From: Mycolicibacterium sp. BiH015
GTDB taxonomy: Bacteria > Actinomycetota > Actinomycetes > Mycobacteriales > Mycobacteriaceae
DNA length: 64,000 bases
NCBI RefSeq assembly: GCF_027706845.1
Contig: NZ_JAQGCZ010000016.1
Coordinates: 1 to 64,000 of the forward strand
Direction: 5' to 3'
The notes under the pieces were generated by a model. The model did no database searches, was not told the origin of the DNA, and worked only from the letters and a program-made list of their open reading frames with translations. Both the position numbers and the translations under genes were made by a program. Shown here in pieces: positions 16,067 through 24,790 of the stretch. The stretch's first letter is position 1, and the number at the start of each line of letters is the position of its first letter.

Positions 16067-17254
16067 ATGTTCATTCTTGTTCTCGGTTCGGTCCTTCTGC
16101 TCATGCACGCCTACGTCTGGAAACGAATGGTCAGGGACACCACGCGTCCCGGCCGGGCCCGCCGGCTGCTGTCCGCGCTCGTCGTCGCACTGATGGTGCT
16201 GCTGATCGCCACGCTGTTCGTGCCCCGCGTGTTCGGTGTCCAGGGATGGGGGTGGTTCGCGTGGCCGGGGTATCTGTGGTTCGGGTTGCTGGCCTATCTG
16301 TTCCTCGCCTCGCTCGTTCTGGAACCGGTGCGGCTGGCATTGCGCCGATGGGTGACGCGCGGCTCGGCGGCGACCGCTCTTGAGGCACCCGAGACCTCCG
16401 ATGCGGCCGAGCGGCCCGCCGTGGACCGGCGGATGTTCCTGGCCCGCACCGCTGCGGTGACTGCCGGCGTGGCCGCTGTCGGAGTGACCGGGTTCGGCGC
16501 GGCCCGCGCACTCGGGCCCCCCGACGTCCTTCGCATCCCGGTGCGGCTGAGCCGCCTCGATCCCGCCTTCGACAACTTCCGCATCGCGGTGGTGTCCGAT
16601 ATCCACCTGGGTCCGCTGCTGGGGCGTGCCCACACCGAACGGATCGTGCGGATGATCAACGAGACCGACCCCGACCTGGTGGCCGTGGTCGGCGACCTGG
16701 TCGACGGCACCGTGGAGGAACTCGGGCCCGCGGCGCAGCCGCTGCAGGATCTGGTGACACGGGAAGGCGCGTTCTTCGTCACAGGCAACCACGAGTACTT
16801 CGTCGACGACACCGCCTCGTGGATCCGGGAGCTCGAACGGTTCGGCCTGGACGTGCTGCGCAACGAGAACACGCGGATCTCGCGGGGTGCCGCCGCTTTC
16901 GACCTGGCGGGCGTCAACGACATCGCCGGCAAGGAACGAAACGATCCGCCGGACTTCGACCGTGCGCTCGACGGCGTGAGCCCGACAGGTCCGACCGTCC
17001 TGCTGGCTCATCAACCGATCCAGGTGACCGAGGCCGCCGCGCGCGGTGTCGACCTGCAACTGTCCGGTCACACCCACGGCGGCCAGATGTGGCCCTTCCA
17101 CTACGCCGTCGAGCTGGCGCAACCGTCGCTGGCCGGACTGTCGACGGTCCAGGACACCCAGCTCTACGTCTCCCGCGGAGCCGGGTTCTGGGGGCCGCCC
17201 GTGCGGGTCGGGGCACCGCCGGACATCAGCGTCATCGAACTTGTCGGTGGCTGA
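16067..17254 (+). CDS. Membrane-anchored metallophosphoesterase
   Basis: A 395-residue protein. The N-terminal 95 residues hold three to four hydrophobic helices. Then a twin-arginine-like DRRMFLARTAA plus an Ala-rich hydrophobic stretch (near 125-150) precedes a calcineurin-like phosphoesterase domain. All metal-site motifs are present: VVSDIHLG, GDLVDG, GNHEY, LLAHQP and SGHTHGGQMWPF. The placement suggests the enzyme domain works outside the membrane, like YkuE-type phosphoesterases that act on lipid phosphates; the substrate is not known. The ATG at 16067 starts the first membrane helix. Divergent to dacB1. Confidence 0.88.
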   Translation: MFILVLGSVLLLMHAYVWKRMVRDTTRPGRARRLLSALVVALMVLLIATLFVPRVFGVQGWGWFAWPGYLWFGLLAYLFLASLVLEPVRLALRRWVTRGSAATALEAPETSDAAERPAVDRRMFLARTAAVTAGVAAVGVTGFGAARALGPPDVLRIPVRLSRLDPAFDNFRIAVVSDIHLGPLLGRAHTERIVRMINETDPDLVAVVGDLVDGTVEELGPAAQPLQDLVTREGAFFVTGNHEYFVDDTASWIRELERFGLDVLRNENTRISRGAAAFDLAGVNDIAGKERNDPPDFDRALDGVSPTGPTVLLAHQPIQVTEAAARGVDLQLSGHTHGGQMWPFHYAVELAQPSLAGLSTVQDTQLYVSRGAGFWGPPVRVGAPPDISVIELVGG

Positions 17255-17387
17255 GGTTTACATGTGCGTTCGAGGGGGCATTTCTAAGCAACTTCACGGC
17301 CAATCCCGATCATGACGCTCAGGAGCGGCCAGCACCCTTGAAGAACACAACGTTGCATCAACACAGCGTTCAATGAGAGGGGCTTGG

Positions 17388-17540
17388 ATGATGACGGAAA
17401 CAGGCGCCGTTGTTGTTCGACTCGACAGCCATCCCGCGTGGAAAGCCGCAGACCGGCGTTCCCGCGAACGTGAAGAAGCGATGCGCCGGCATCCTGCTTT
17501 TCAGTCCCGCACGCTGAACCCACCGCTCAAGGTGGTGTAA
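17388..17540 (+). CDS. Small conserved-looking protein of unknown function (50 residues)
   Basis: ATG at 17388 (a second ATG follows immediately) with a GAGAGGGG ribosome site 7 bases upstream. It encodes 50 residues rich in Arg, Glu and Pro, with RRSREREEAMRRHP in the middle and no Cys, signal or membrane segment. A perfect hairpin terminator begins 8 bases after the stop, which supports a real transcription unit. I do not recognise the family. It is flanked by the metallophosphoesterase upstream and a convergent acyl-CoA synthetase. Confidence 0.6.
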   Translation: MMTETGAVVVRLDSHPAWKAADRRSREREEAMRRHPAFQSRTLNPPLKVV

Positions 17541-17548
17541 CCGCGCGG

Positions 17549-17580
17549 GAGGGGCGCCCCTGGTGGTGGGGGCGCCCCTC
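17549..17580. terminator. Bidirectional hairpin terminator
   Basis: Perfect 12-bp arms GAGGGGCGCCCC / GGGGCGCCCCTC with an 8-base loop, followed by TTCGTGT. It sits between the stops of the 50-residue gene and the convergent acyl-CoA synthetase gene and could end transcription from both sides. Confidence 0.75.
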
Positions 17581-17587
17581 TTCGTGT

Positions 17588-19213
17588 CTACAGGCCGAGC
17601 AGGCGCGCGCTCACCTCCCGCATCTCGACCTTGCGGATCTTGCCCGTCACCGTCATCGGGAACTCGTCGACCACGTGCACGTAACGGGGGATCTTGTAGT
17701 GGGCGAGCTTGCCCTGGGCGAATTCGCGGAGCGCGGCGGCGTCAACCGCGGCGCGGCCCGGGCGCATCCGGATCCAGGCACACAGCTCCTCGCCGTACTT
17801 CTCGTCGGGCACACCGATCACCTGGGCGTCCTCGATGTCGGGATGGGTGTAGAGGAACTCCTCGATTTCCCGCGGATAGATGTTCTCGCCGCCTCTGATC
17901 ACCAGATCCTTGATGCGGCCGACGATGTTGCAGTAACCGTCGGGGCGCATCACCGCAAGGTCCCCGGTGTGCATCCAGCCGTCGGCGTCGATGGCCTCGG
18001 CGGTCTTCTCCTCGTCGCGCCAGTACCCCAGCATCACCGAATAGCCGCGCGTACAGAACTCACCCGGGTTGCCCCGTTCCACGATGTCCCCGGTGTCCGG
18101 GTCGACGATCTTGATCTCCACGTGGGGGTGGACGCGGCCGATCGACGACGTCCGCCGCTCCAGGTCGTCGTCGAACAGGGTCTGGCACGACACCGGCGAC
18201 GTCTCGGTCATCCCGTACGCGATCGACATCTCGGTCAGGTGCATCTCCTCGATGCAGCGCTTCATCACCTCGACAGGGCACACGGCGCCCGCCATGATGC
18301 CGGTGCGCAGCGACGACAGGTCGCGCTGGGGGAAGTCGACGTGGTTCTGCATCGCGATGAACATCGTCGGAACGCCGTAAACCCCTGTACACCTTTCCTT
18401 TTCGATGGTCTGCAAGGTCAGTCCGGGATCGAAGGCCTGGGCCGGGATCACCATGGTCGCGCCGTGCGTCGTGCAACCCAGGTTGCCCATCACCATGCCG
18501 AAGCAGTGATAGAAGGGCACCGGGATGCACAGCCGGTCGCCGGGGCCGAAGCGGATCTGTTCGGTGACGAAGAAGCCGTTGTTGAGGATGTTGCGGTGTG
18601 ACAGCGTGGCACCCTTGGGGAATCCCGTGGTACCCGAGGTGTACTGGATGTTGATCGGGTCGGTGTTGGACAGCTCGGCACTGCGCGCACGCAGCGCCCG
18701 GTCGTCGACCGCGTCAGCCGCGGTGCGCAACATCGCCCAGTCGTCGGTGCCGATGAACAGGACGCGTTGCAGCGCCACGGAATCGGATCGCACCTCGTCG
18801 ACCATCGCGACGTAGTCGGACGTCTTGAACTGCGTGGCTGAGATGAGGGTCGAGACCCCGGACTGGTCGAGGACGTATCGAAGTTCGTGCGTCCGGTACG
18901 CGGGGTTGATGTTCACCAGGATCGCGCCGATCTTCGCGGTCGCGTACTGGACGATCGTCCACTCCGGGCAGTTCGGCGCCCAGATCCCCACCCGGTCGCC
19001 GCGCTCGACCCCCAGCGCCATCAAACCCTTTGCCACGGTGTCGATCTCGGCATCGAGTTCGGCGTAGGTCCAGCGCCTACCGCTCGGGGCGTCGACCAGT
19101 GCCTCGTGGTCGGGATAGGTGGCGGCGATCCGCTCGAAGTTTGCCCCGATGGTCTCCTCCAGGATCGGGGTCTCGGTCGGGCCCGCGTCGTAGGAGTCGG
19201 TCGTACGTTCCAT
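17588..19213 (-). CDS. Fatty-acyl-CoA synthetase / AMP-binding ligase (FadD type)
   Basis: A 541-residue adenylate-forming ligase that activates a carboxylic acid as acyl-AMP and then the CoA thioester. The P-loop-like motif YTSGTTGFPKG is near residue 190; MTETSPVS is the A5 motif, GWMHTGDL and GRIKDLVIRGGENIYPREIE are A7/A8, and the catalytic lysine is in VTGKIRK. It belongs to the ANL group that includes YngI/AcsF2-type medium-chain ligases; the substrate is unknown. Its ATG shares one base with the stop of the upstream ligase (TGATG), so the two are translationally coupled. Confidence 0.9.
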   Translation of the reverse strand: MERTTDSYDAGPTETPILEETIGANFERIAATYPDHEALVDAPSGRRWTYAELDAEIDTVAKGLMALGVERGDRVGIWAPNCPEWTIVQYATAKIGAILVNINPAYRTHELRYVLDQSGVSTLISATQFKTSDYVAMVDEVRSDSVALQRVLFIGTDDWAMLRTAADAVDDRALRARSAELSNTDPINIQYTSGTTGFPKGATLSHRNILNNGFFVTEQIRFGPGDRLCIPVPFYHCFGMVMGNLGCTTHGATMVIPAQAFDPGLTLQTIEKERCTGVYGVPTMFIAMQNHVDFPQRDLSSLRTGIMAGAVCPVEVMKRCIEEMHLTEMSIAYGMTETSPVSCQTLFDDDLERRTSSIGRVHPHVEIKIVDPDTGDIVERGNPGEFCTRGYSVMLGYWRDEEKTAEAIDADGWMHTGDLAVMRPDGYCNIVGRIKDLVIRGGENIYPREIEEFLYTHPDIEDAQVIGVPDEKYGEELCAWIRMRPGRAAVDAAALREFAQGKLAHYKIPRYVHVVDEFPMTVTGKIRKVEMREVSARLLGL

Positions 19214-20901
19214 CACTGCACCAGGTCCTCGTATCGGTATTCGGTGTCGATCGGCTGACCGTCGCGATGCGCCTCCTCTTCGCGGCGGCGCAACTCCATC
19301 CTGCGGATCTTGCCCGAGATCGTCTTCGGCAAGTCCGAAAACTCGACACGGCGCACCTTCAGATACGGCGCGAGGTGATCCCGTGAGTGCTCGAGGATCG
19401 CCCTGGCGGTCTCGACGTCGGCGGCCCATCCCTCGGCCAGTGCGATGTAGGCCTTCGGCACCGCCAGCCGCGTGTCGTCGGGTTGGGGCACCACGGCGGC
19501 CTCCACGACAGCCGGATGCTCGATCAGCACGCTCTCGAGTTCGAACGGGGACACCTTGTAGTCCGAGGACTTGAAGACGTCGTCGGTGCGGCCGATGTAG
19601 GTGATGTAGCCGTCGGCATCACGGCCGGCGACGTCACCGGTGTGGTAGTAGCCGTCCCGCATCACCAGCGCATTGCGGTCGTCGTCACCCAGATATCCGG
19701 TCATCAGGTTCAGCGGCTTCTGCGCGAGGTCGAGGCAGATCTCGCCCTCGTCGGCGAGGTCACCGGTCAGCGGATCCACCAGAACCACGGGCACCCCCGG
19801 CATCGGCCGGCCCATCGATCCCGCCTTCACCCGCTGGCCCGGCGTGTTGCCGATCTGCAGTGTGGTCTCGGTCTGGCCGAACCCGTCGCGGATCGTCAAC
19901 CCCCAGGCGCGCTCCACCGCGCCGATCACCTCCGGGTTCAACGGCTCGCCGGCGCCGAGCACCTCACGAAGGCCGGCGGGACGCTCGCCGAGGTCGGACT
20001 GGATGAGCATGCGCCACACCGTGGGCGGTGCGCAGAACGTGCTGACGCCCGCCCGCCGGATCTGTCCGAGCAGCTCTCCCGCGTGGAAGCGGCCGTAGTT
20101 GTAGACGAAGATTGTCGCCTCGGCGATCCACGGCGCGAAAAAGCAGCTCCATGCGTGCTTGGCCCAGCCGGGGGAGCTGATCGCCAGATGCACGTCGCCG
20201 GGCTTCACGCCGATCCACGCCATCGTCGTCAGATGGCCGACGGGATAGCTGATCTGGGAGTGCTCCACGAGCTTGGGCTTGCTGGTGGTGCCGGACGTAA
20301 AGTACACCAGCAGCGGATCGTCGACCGTCGTGTTCGGGTCGTGCGCCGCGGGCTCGACGGCGGCGGCGTCGCTGTAGGAGTGCCAGCCGGGCACCGCGCC
20401 ACCGACGGCGATGCGCACATAGTCGCCCGGGACGTCCTCGAACTTGGGGGCGTCCCCGGTGTTGGCGATGACGAAGCCCGCCCCGCCCCGCTGGATGCGG
20501 TCGGCGAGATCGGCGGGGCCCAGTGCGCCCGTGGTCGGCATGATGACAGCGCCCAGCTTGGCCACGGCCAGCATGGACTCCCAGAGTTCGGTCTGGTTGC
20601 CGAGCATCAGGATGACGCGGTCACCCTTCCCGACCCCAAGTTCGGCGAGCCACGTCGCCACCTGGTCGGAGCGCCGGGCCATCTCGTCGAACGTCACCTT
20701 CGCCTCGGTGCCGTCCTCTTCGACGATCCACAGCGCGATCCGGTTGTTGTCGCGCGCGATCGCGTCGAACCAGTCCGTGGCCCAGTTGAAGGTGCCCGTC
20801 AGCTCGGGCCACGAGAAGGTGGCGACAGCCTTGTCGTAGTCGGCCATGACGTCGACCAGGTGGTCGCGGGCGGAGCGAAAAAGATCGGTGTTGGTGGCCA
20901 T
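19213..20901 (-). CDS. Acyl-CoA synthetase (acetyl/medium-chain MACS-like)
   Basis: A 562-residue ANL-superfamily ligase with FTSGTTSKPK (near residue 205), DGFGQTETT (A5), YYHTGDVAGRDADGY (A7), GRTDDVFKSSDYKVSPFE (A8) and the terminal catalytic lysine PKTISGKIRR. The FNWATDWFD start and the SSPGWAKHAWS segment are typical of medium-chain acyl-CoA or acetyl-CoA-like ligases. It precedes and is coupled to the second ligase at 17588-19213, suggesting both act on related acids. The ATG at 20901 is used rather than upstream frame, since the family starts here. A LuxR-type regulator diverges from it and may control the pair. Confidence 0.9.
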   Translation of the reverse strand: MATNTDLFRSARDHLVDVMADYDKAVATFSWPELTGTFNWATDWFDAIARDNNRIALWIVEEDGTEAKVTFDEMARRSDQVATWLAELGVGKGDRVILMLGNQTELWESMLAVAKLGAVIMPTTGALGPADLADRIQRGGAGFVIANTGDAPKFEDVPGDYVRIAVGGAVPGWHSYSDAAAVEPAAHDPNTTVDDPLLVYFTSGTTSKPKLVEHSQISYPVGHLTTMAWIGVKPGDVHLAISSPGWAKHAWSCFFAPWIAEATIFVYNYGRFHAGELLGQIRRAGVSTFCAPPTVWRMLIQSDLGERPAGLREVLGAGEPLNPEVIGAVERAWGLTIRDGFGQTETTLQIGNTPGQRVKAGSMGRPMPGVPVVLVDPLTGDLADEGEICLDLAQKPLNLMTGYLGDDDRNALVMRDGYYHTGDVAGRDADGYITYIGRTDDVFKSSDYKVSPFELESVLIEHPAVVEAAVVPQPDDTRLAVPKAYIALAEGWAADVETARAILEHSRDHLAPYLKVRRVEFSDLPKTISGKIRRMELRRREEEAHRDGQPIDTEYRYEDLVQ

Positions 20902-20947
20902 GCCTAATAGGATCCAGGTCACACTCGTCCGTCCACTACCCCCGAAA

Positions 20948-21790
20948 GTGGGTATCGGCTCCGTGGCTCTCCTTCGGCCCCGCGACGGCGACGCGCTGCG
21001 CGCTGAGCTGCGGCGAGTCGCGGTCCTCGGCGACGTGCCGGTGATGTTCGGCGGGGAGGTGCACGGGGACACGCTGTTGATCTCCGAGTACCACGGGGTG
21101 CGCACCGGCGGGCTGCGTGGACTGGCGGTCCGGTCGAACTCCGGCCTCGGCGGGGCCAGCATGGTCGCCGGCCGCCCACTCGCGGTGGCCGATTACCGCA
21201 CCGCGTCGTCGATCACCCACGACTACGACGGCCCGGTGCTCTCCGAAGGCATCCGGTCGGTGCTCGCCGTCCCGGTCCTCGTCGACGGGCGGGCCCGCGC
21301 GATGCTCTACGGCGCGTACCGGACCGGGGCCCCGTTCGGCGGACGTGCGGCAGATCTGGTGGTGGAATCAGCGCAATGGCTCAGCGACGAGATCCGCATT
21401 CGCGACGAGGTCGACCGGCGGCTGCGATGGCGGGAGGCGCATCTGGCCAACAACGCCGCGGTGAGCGCCGAGCAGATCCGCGAGGTGCACGCCGAATTAC
21501 GGCTGCTGGCCGTCTCCGCGCCCGCCGCACTGCAGGAGCGGTTGCGAGTGCTGGCCGACAAACTGTCCGGGGCCGACGACACGCACCCGGACGGCCCGGG
21601 TCTGACACCGCGAGAGCTCGATGTCCTTGCCCAAGTGGCGCTCGGCTGCACCAATTCCGAAGCGGCCCGGCGACTCTCGTTGAAACCCGAAACAGTCAAG
21701 AGCTATTTGCGCAGCGCCGCAACCAAACTCGGAGCGCATACGCGATACGAATCGGTGTCCAGGGCCAGACGCCTGCGGTTGATCCCCTAG
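20948..21790 (+). CDS. GAF/LuxR-type transcriptional regulator
   Basis: About 280 residues. The N-terminal half looks like a GAF-type ligand domain (GLRGLAVRSNSGLGG, GIRSVLAVPVLVDGRARAMLYGAYR). The last 60 residues are a LuxR helix-turn-helix: LTPRELDVLAQVALGCTNSE, then ARRLSLKPETVKSYLRSA. It diverges from the acyl-CoA synthetase pair and probably regulates it in response to a small ligand (inference). The start is uncertain: GTG at 20948 is given, GTG at 20963 is also possible, and an ATG at 20900 would overlap the divergent gene. Confidence 0.8.
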   Translation: MGIGSVALLRPRDGDALRAELRRVAVLGDVPVMFGGEVHGDTLLISEYHGVRTGGLRGLAVRSNSGLGGASMVAGRPLAVADYRTASSITHDYDGPVLSEGIRSVLAVPVLVDGRARAMLYGAYRTGAPFGGRAADLVVESAQWLSDEIRIRDEVDRRLRWREAHLANNAAVSAEQIREVHAELRLLAVSAPAALQERLRVLADKLSGADDTHPDGPGLTPRELDVLAQVALGCTNSEAARRLSLKPETVKSYLRSAATKLGAHTRYESVSRARRLRLIP

Positions 21791-21796
21791 ACATGG

Positions 21797-21838
21797 CAAA
21801 GGGGCGCCTCCAGCGGGGGAGTAGGAGGCGCCCCTTTG
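21797..21838. terminator. Bidirectional hairpin terminator
   Basis: Perfect 15-bp arms CAAAGGGGCGCCTCC / GGAGGCGCCCCTTTG with a 12-base loop. It lies between the convergent stops of the LuxR-type regulator (21790) and the small secreted protein (21848). The A- and T-runs at the arm ends serve both directions. Confidence 0.85.
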
Positions 21839-21847
21839 AGTCTTCGG

Positions 21848-22147
21848 CTACTGCACGTTCACGTAGTAGATCTTGCCGGTGATCGTGTTCTGCTGGGCGC
21901 TGCTGTCGCCCTGTCCCGCAACGGTTCCGCGGATGTCGGCGCCCGGGTTGACGCCGACCACCGTGGCCTGCGACAACGGGGTGTCGGACAGGCGGTTGAC
22001 GATGACGCGGTTGCCCTCGGCCTCGAGCCGGCTGATGGTCTCTTGGGCGTCGCCGCCCGAGGGTGCGGCTGCGGCCGGGGCGGCCAGCGCGAACAGTCCT
22101 GCGGTGAGGGCGGCTCCGGCTGCGGTGGCGATTGCGAAGTTCTTCAT
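21848..22147 (-). CDS. Small secreted protein, unknown function
   Basis: A 99-residue exported protein. Residues 1-28 are a Sec signal peptide (MKNFAIATAAG, then an Ala/Leu core ending APAAAAP). The mature part is about 70 residues with a repeated Val-rich pattern (GNRVIVNRLSDTPLSQATVV). It resembles the small mycobacterial exported proteins with one beta-rich domain; I recognise no named family. There is no Cys. The ATG at 22147 has a GAGCAGGAGC ribosome site upstream, and the longer frame lacks a signal start. Confidence 0.75.
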   Translation of the reverse strand: MKNFAIATAAGAALTAGLFALAAPAAAAPSGGDAQETISRLEAEGNRVIVNRLSDTPLSQATVVGVNPGADIRGTVAGQGDSSAQQNTITGKIYYVNVQ

Positions 22148-22291
22148 TTCGGCTCCTGCTCTTCCCTGTGTGATCGGTTCTGCAGTGTTAAACCCGTGGC
22201 CCCCCGGGTTCATTTCACGTGGCAGGATTTGAATGTCGGTTGGCAGTAATCGATCTGGGGGTTATCCGGTAGATGTGATGGTGGGCGGACT

Positions 22292-23290
22292 CTAGGGGAG
22301 CGGCACGCTCCCGAGGTAGGGCCCGCCGATGCTCCCGAGCCAGAGCCGGCCGTTCGCCTCTACCAGTCCCGTCGCCATGCTGAACTCGGGGTGGGTCATC
22401 CTGATTCCCGCGACCGCTTGCCCGCCGTTGGGATCGAACGCGACCGCCCACACCACGGCCTCCGGCTTCGGCTGAAGACGTTCGGGCAGGCGCCAGATCA
22501 GCTTGCGCAGCAGGGGCGGCCCCGCGGCGAGCCGGTCGGCCAGCGGATTGGCCGGTGTCACCATCGCGCACCAGATCCGGCCCTCGGCGCCCGTCGACAG
22601 GTTGTCGGGCATCGCGGGCAGGTGCACGGCCAACGGGGTCACTGTTCCGGCCTGAGGTCCGGTGAGCCAGTACTTCGACAACCGGCGGCCCTGCGTCTCG
22701 GCGAAGACCAGCGCCGAGCCGTCAGCCGTCGGTGTCACGCCGTTCGCGAAGTACAGGCCGTCGACGACCGTGGTGACGCTGCCGTCGGGATCGAGGCGGT
22801 GCAGCGCTCCGCGGCCCCGCGCCTCCAGGATCGCAGCCATGTACCGGTCGATGGTGAACGCACTCGTCGACTCGGTGAAATACACTGTGCTGTCTGCTGT
22901 TTCGGTGACATTGGAGCAGAAGATCAGCCGGCGTCCCGCGACAGACGTCACCAGTGTGTCGATACGGCCAGTCGTCGGATCGAGGGCGAGCAGCCCGCGC
23001 GGGCTGTCGCAGATCAGCAGTCGGCCGTCGCGCGTGAAGCTGAGACCCAGTGGACGGCCGCCGGTGTTGGCGATGACCTCGGGTGCGGTGCCGTCGGGAG
23101 CAAACCGAACGATGTTGCCGTTGCGAGCACCCACCCACAGGCGGCCGTCGCCGTCGACGACCACGTCCTCGGGGTCGCCGCCCGGCACCTCCACCAGGGT
23201 CAGGTCGGCGCCGGGGAATTCGGGAAGCGGTGCTACCGGTGGTGCCTGCCAGCGCACCGGATCGATCGGTGGTTTCGGTGAGCTCACCAC
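22292..23290 (-). CDS. SMP-30/gluconolactonase-like (strictosidine synthase-like) beta-propeller protein
   Basis: A 332-residue six-bladed beta-propeller protein. Repeated blade motifs are visible (GDGRLWVGARNGNIVRF, RDGRLLICDSPRGL, STVYFTESTSAF, GALHRLDPDG, FANGVTPTADGSALVFAET, GRIWCAM). The FTESTS and FANGV...ET patterns are those of strictosidine-synthase-like and adipocyte membrane-associated protein-like hydrolases. A lactonase or esterase role on small esters is likely but unproven. GTG at 23290 is taken as start; GTG at 23287 is equally good. The upstream open frame only crosses repeat B copy 2. Confidence 0.82.
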   Translation of the reverse strand: MVSSPKPPIDPVRWQAPPVAPLPEFPGADLTLVEVPGGDPEDVVVDGDGRLWVGARNGNIVRFAPDGTAPEVIANTGGRPLGLSFTRDGRLLICDSPRGLLALDPTTGRIDTLVTSVAGRRLIFCSNVTETADSTVYFTESTSAFTIDRYMAAILEARGRGALHRLDPDGSVTTVVDGLYFANGVTPTADGSALVFAETQGRRLSKYWLTGPQAGTVTPLAVHLPAMPDNLSTGAEGRIWCAMVTPANPLADRLAAGPPLLRKLIWRLPERLQPKPEAVVWAVAFDPNGGQAVAGIRMTHPEFSMATGLVEANGRLWLGSIGGPYLGSVPLP

Positions 23291-23331
23291 ACCGACGTTA
23301 GACCCGGTCACCCGGCCATGGCACGCTCGCC

Positions 23332-23391
23332 CGCCGGAATTGCATTCCCGCAGGCCGTCACTCGGACTTCCTCTGCTGGAATGCAATTCCG
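23332..23391. repeat. Intergenic repeat family B, copy 2
   Basis: Arms CGCCGGAATTGCATTCC and GGAATGCAATTCC are perfect inverted repeats over the 13-bp core, with a 29-base middle. It lies in the tandem gap between the aminotransferase stop and the SMP-30-like start. Confidence 0.75.
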
Positions 23392-23401
23392 ACGAAAGAG
23401 G

Positions 23402-24790
23402 CTACATCCGGGCGGACGCTTCGGTGAGGACGTTGCGCAGGATGTCGTAGATGGCGTCGAATTCGGCTTGCCCGCTGATCAGCGGCGGCGCAAGCTGCAC
23501 CACTGGGTCGCCCCGGTCATCGGCACGGCAGTACAGGCCCGCCTCGAACAGGGCCGGGGTCAAGAAGCCGCGCAGCAGCCGCTCGCACTCGTCGTCGTTG
23601 AAGGTCTCCTTGGTGGCCTTGTCCTTGACGAGCTCGATGCCGTAGAAGAAGCCTTCACCGCGGACGTCGCCGACGATCGGCACGTCGTAGAGCTTCTCCA
23701 GGGTGGCCCGGAAGGCTGGAGCGTTCTCCTTCACATGGGCGTTGATGCCCTCGCGCTCGAAGATGTCGAGGTTGGCTAGTGCCACCGCCGCCGAGACCGG
23801 GTGCCCGCCGAACGTGTAGCCGTGCCCGAACACCGTCTGCCCGTCGTCGAACGGCTCGAACAGCCTGTCGCTGGCGATCATCGCACCGATCGGTGAGTAC
23901 CCCGACGTCAGACCTTTCGCGCAGGTGATGATGTCCGGTACGTAACCGAAGTCGTTGCACGCGAACATCGATCCGATGCGGCCGTAGGCGCAGATCACCT
24001 CGTCGGAGACCAGCAGCACGTCGTACTCGTCGCAGATCTCGCGGACCCGCTCGAAGTATCCCGGCGGCGGCGGGAAGCAGCCGCCCGCGTTCTGCACGGG
24101 CTCGAGGAAGACCGCCGCGACGGTGTCGGGGCCTTCAAATTCGATCGCCTCGGCGATCCGGTCGGCGCAGTAGCGGCCGAACGCCTTGGGGTCGGTGCTG
24201 AACTGCTCCGGCGCCCGGTAGAAATTGGTGTTGGGCACGCGGAAACCGCCGGGGGTGGGCGGATCGAACGGCGCCTTGAACGCCGGGATGCCGGTGATCG
24301 CGAGCGCGCCCTGCGGGGTGCCGTGATAGGCGATGGACCGCGACAACACCTTGTACTTGCCAGGCCTGCCGGTCAGCTTGAAGTACTGCTTGGCCAGCTT
24401 CCAGGCGCTCTCGACGGCCTCGCCGCCGCCGGTGGTGAAGAAGACGCGGTTGAGATCACCCGGCGCGTAGTTGGCGATTCGCTCGGCGAGCTCGATGGCG
24501 GGCGGCGTCGCGAACGACCAGAGCGGAAAGAACGCCAAGGTTTCGGCCTGCTTGGCTGCGACCTCGGCCAGTTCGGCGCGGCCGTGCCCGACCTGGACGA
24601 CGAACAGGCCGGACAGCCCGTCGATGTATCTGTTGCCTTCGCTGTCCCAGATGTGGACGCCCTCGCCGCGGGTGATGATCGTCGGCGTGATGCCCGCGCC
24701 GTGGCGTGCGAAGTGACCCCACAGATGGCGATTGGCTGTAGCGCCCATGGCGGAGGTCGTGGACTGATCGGTTTCGGAAATGATGGTCAT
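23402..24790 (-). CDS. Class III PLP aminotransferase (omega-amine / GABA type)
   Basis: A 462-residue fold-type I aminotransferase. The PLP lysine is in IITCAKGLTSGYSPIGA (near residue 288), preceded by the SDEVICAYGR motif (Asp contacting the pyridine nitrogen). GGGEAVESAWKLAKQY and GHGYTFGGHP are family signatures. It belongs to the omega-amino-acid:pyruvate / putrescine aminotransferase group and matches M. tuberculosis Rv3329 by position. Its ATG overlaps the stop of the Lrp gene (ATGA), and an aldehyde dehydrogenase diverges nearby. Together they suggest conversion of an amine to its aldehyde, then to an acid. Confidence 0.9.
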   Translation of the reverse strand: MTIISETDQSTTSAMGATANRHLWGHFARHGAGITPTIITRGEGVHIWDSEGNRYIDGLSGLFVVQVGHGRAELAEVAAKQAETLAFFPLWSFATPPAIELAERIANYAPGDLNRVFFTTGGGEAVESAWKLAKQYFKLTGRPGKYKVLSRSIAYHGTPQGALAITGIPAFKAPFDPPTPGGFRVPNTNFYRAPEQFSTDPKAFGRYCADRIAEAIEFEGPDTVAAVFLEPVQNAGGCFPPPPGYFERVREICDEYDVLLVSDEVICAYGRIGSMFACNDFGYVPDIITCAKGLTSGYSPIGAMIASDRLFEPFDDGQTVFGHGYTFGGHPVSAAVALANLDIFEREGINAHVKENAPAFRATLEKLYDVPIVGDVRGEGFFYGIELVKDKATKETFNDDECERLLRGFLTPALFEAGLYCRADDRGDPVVQLAPPLISGQAEFDAIYDILRNVLTEASARM

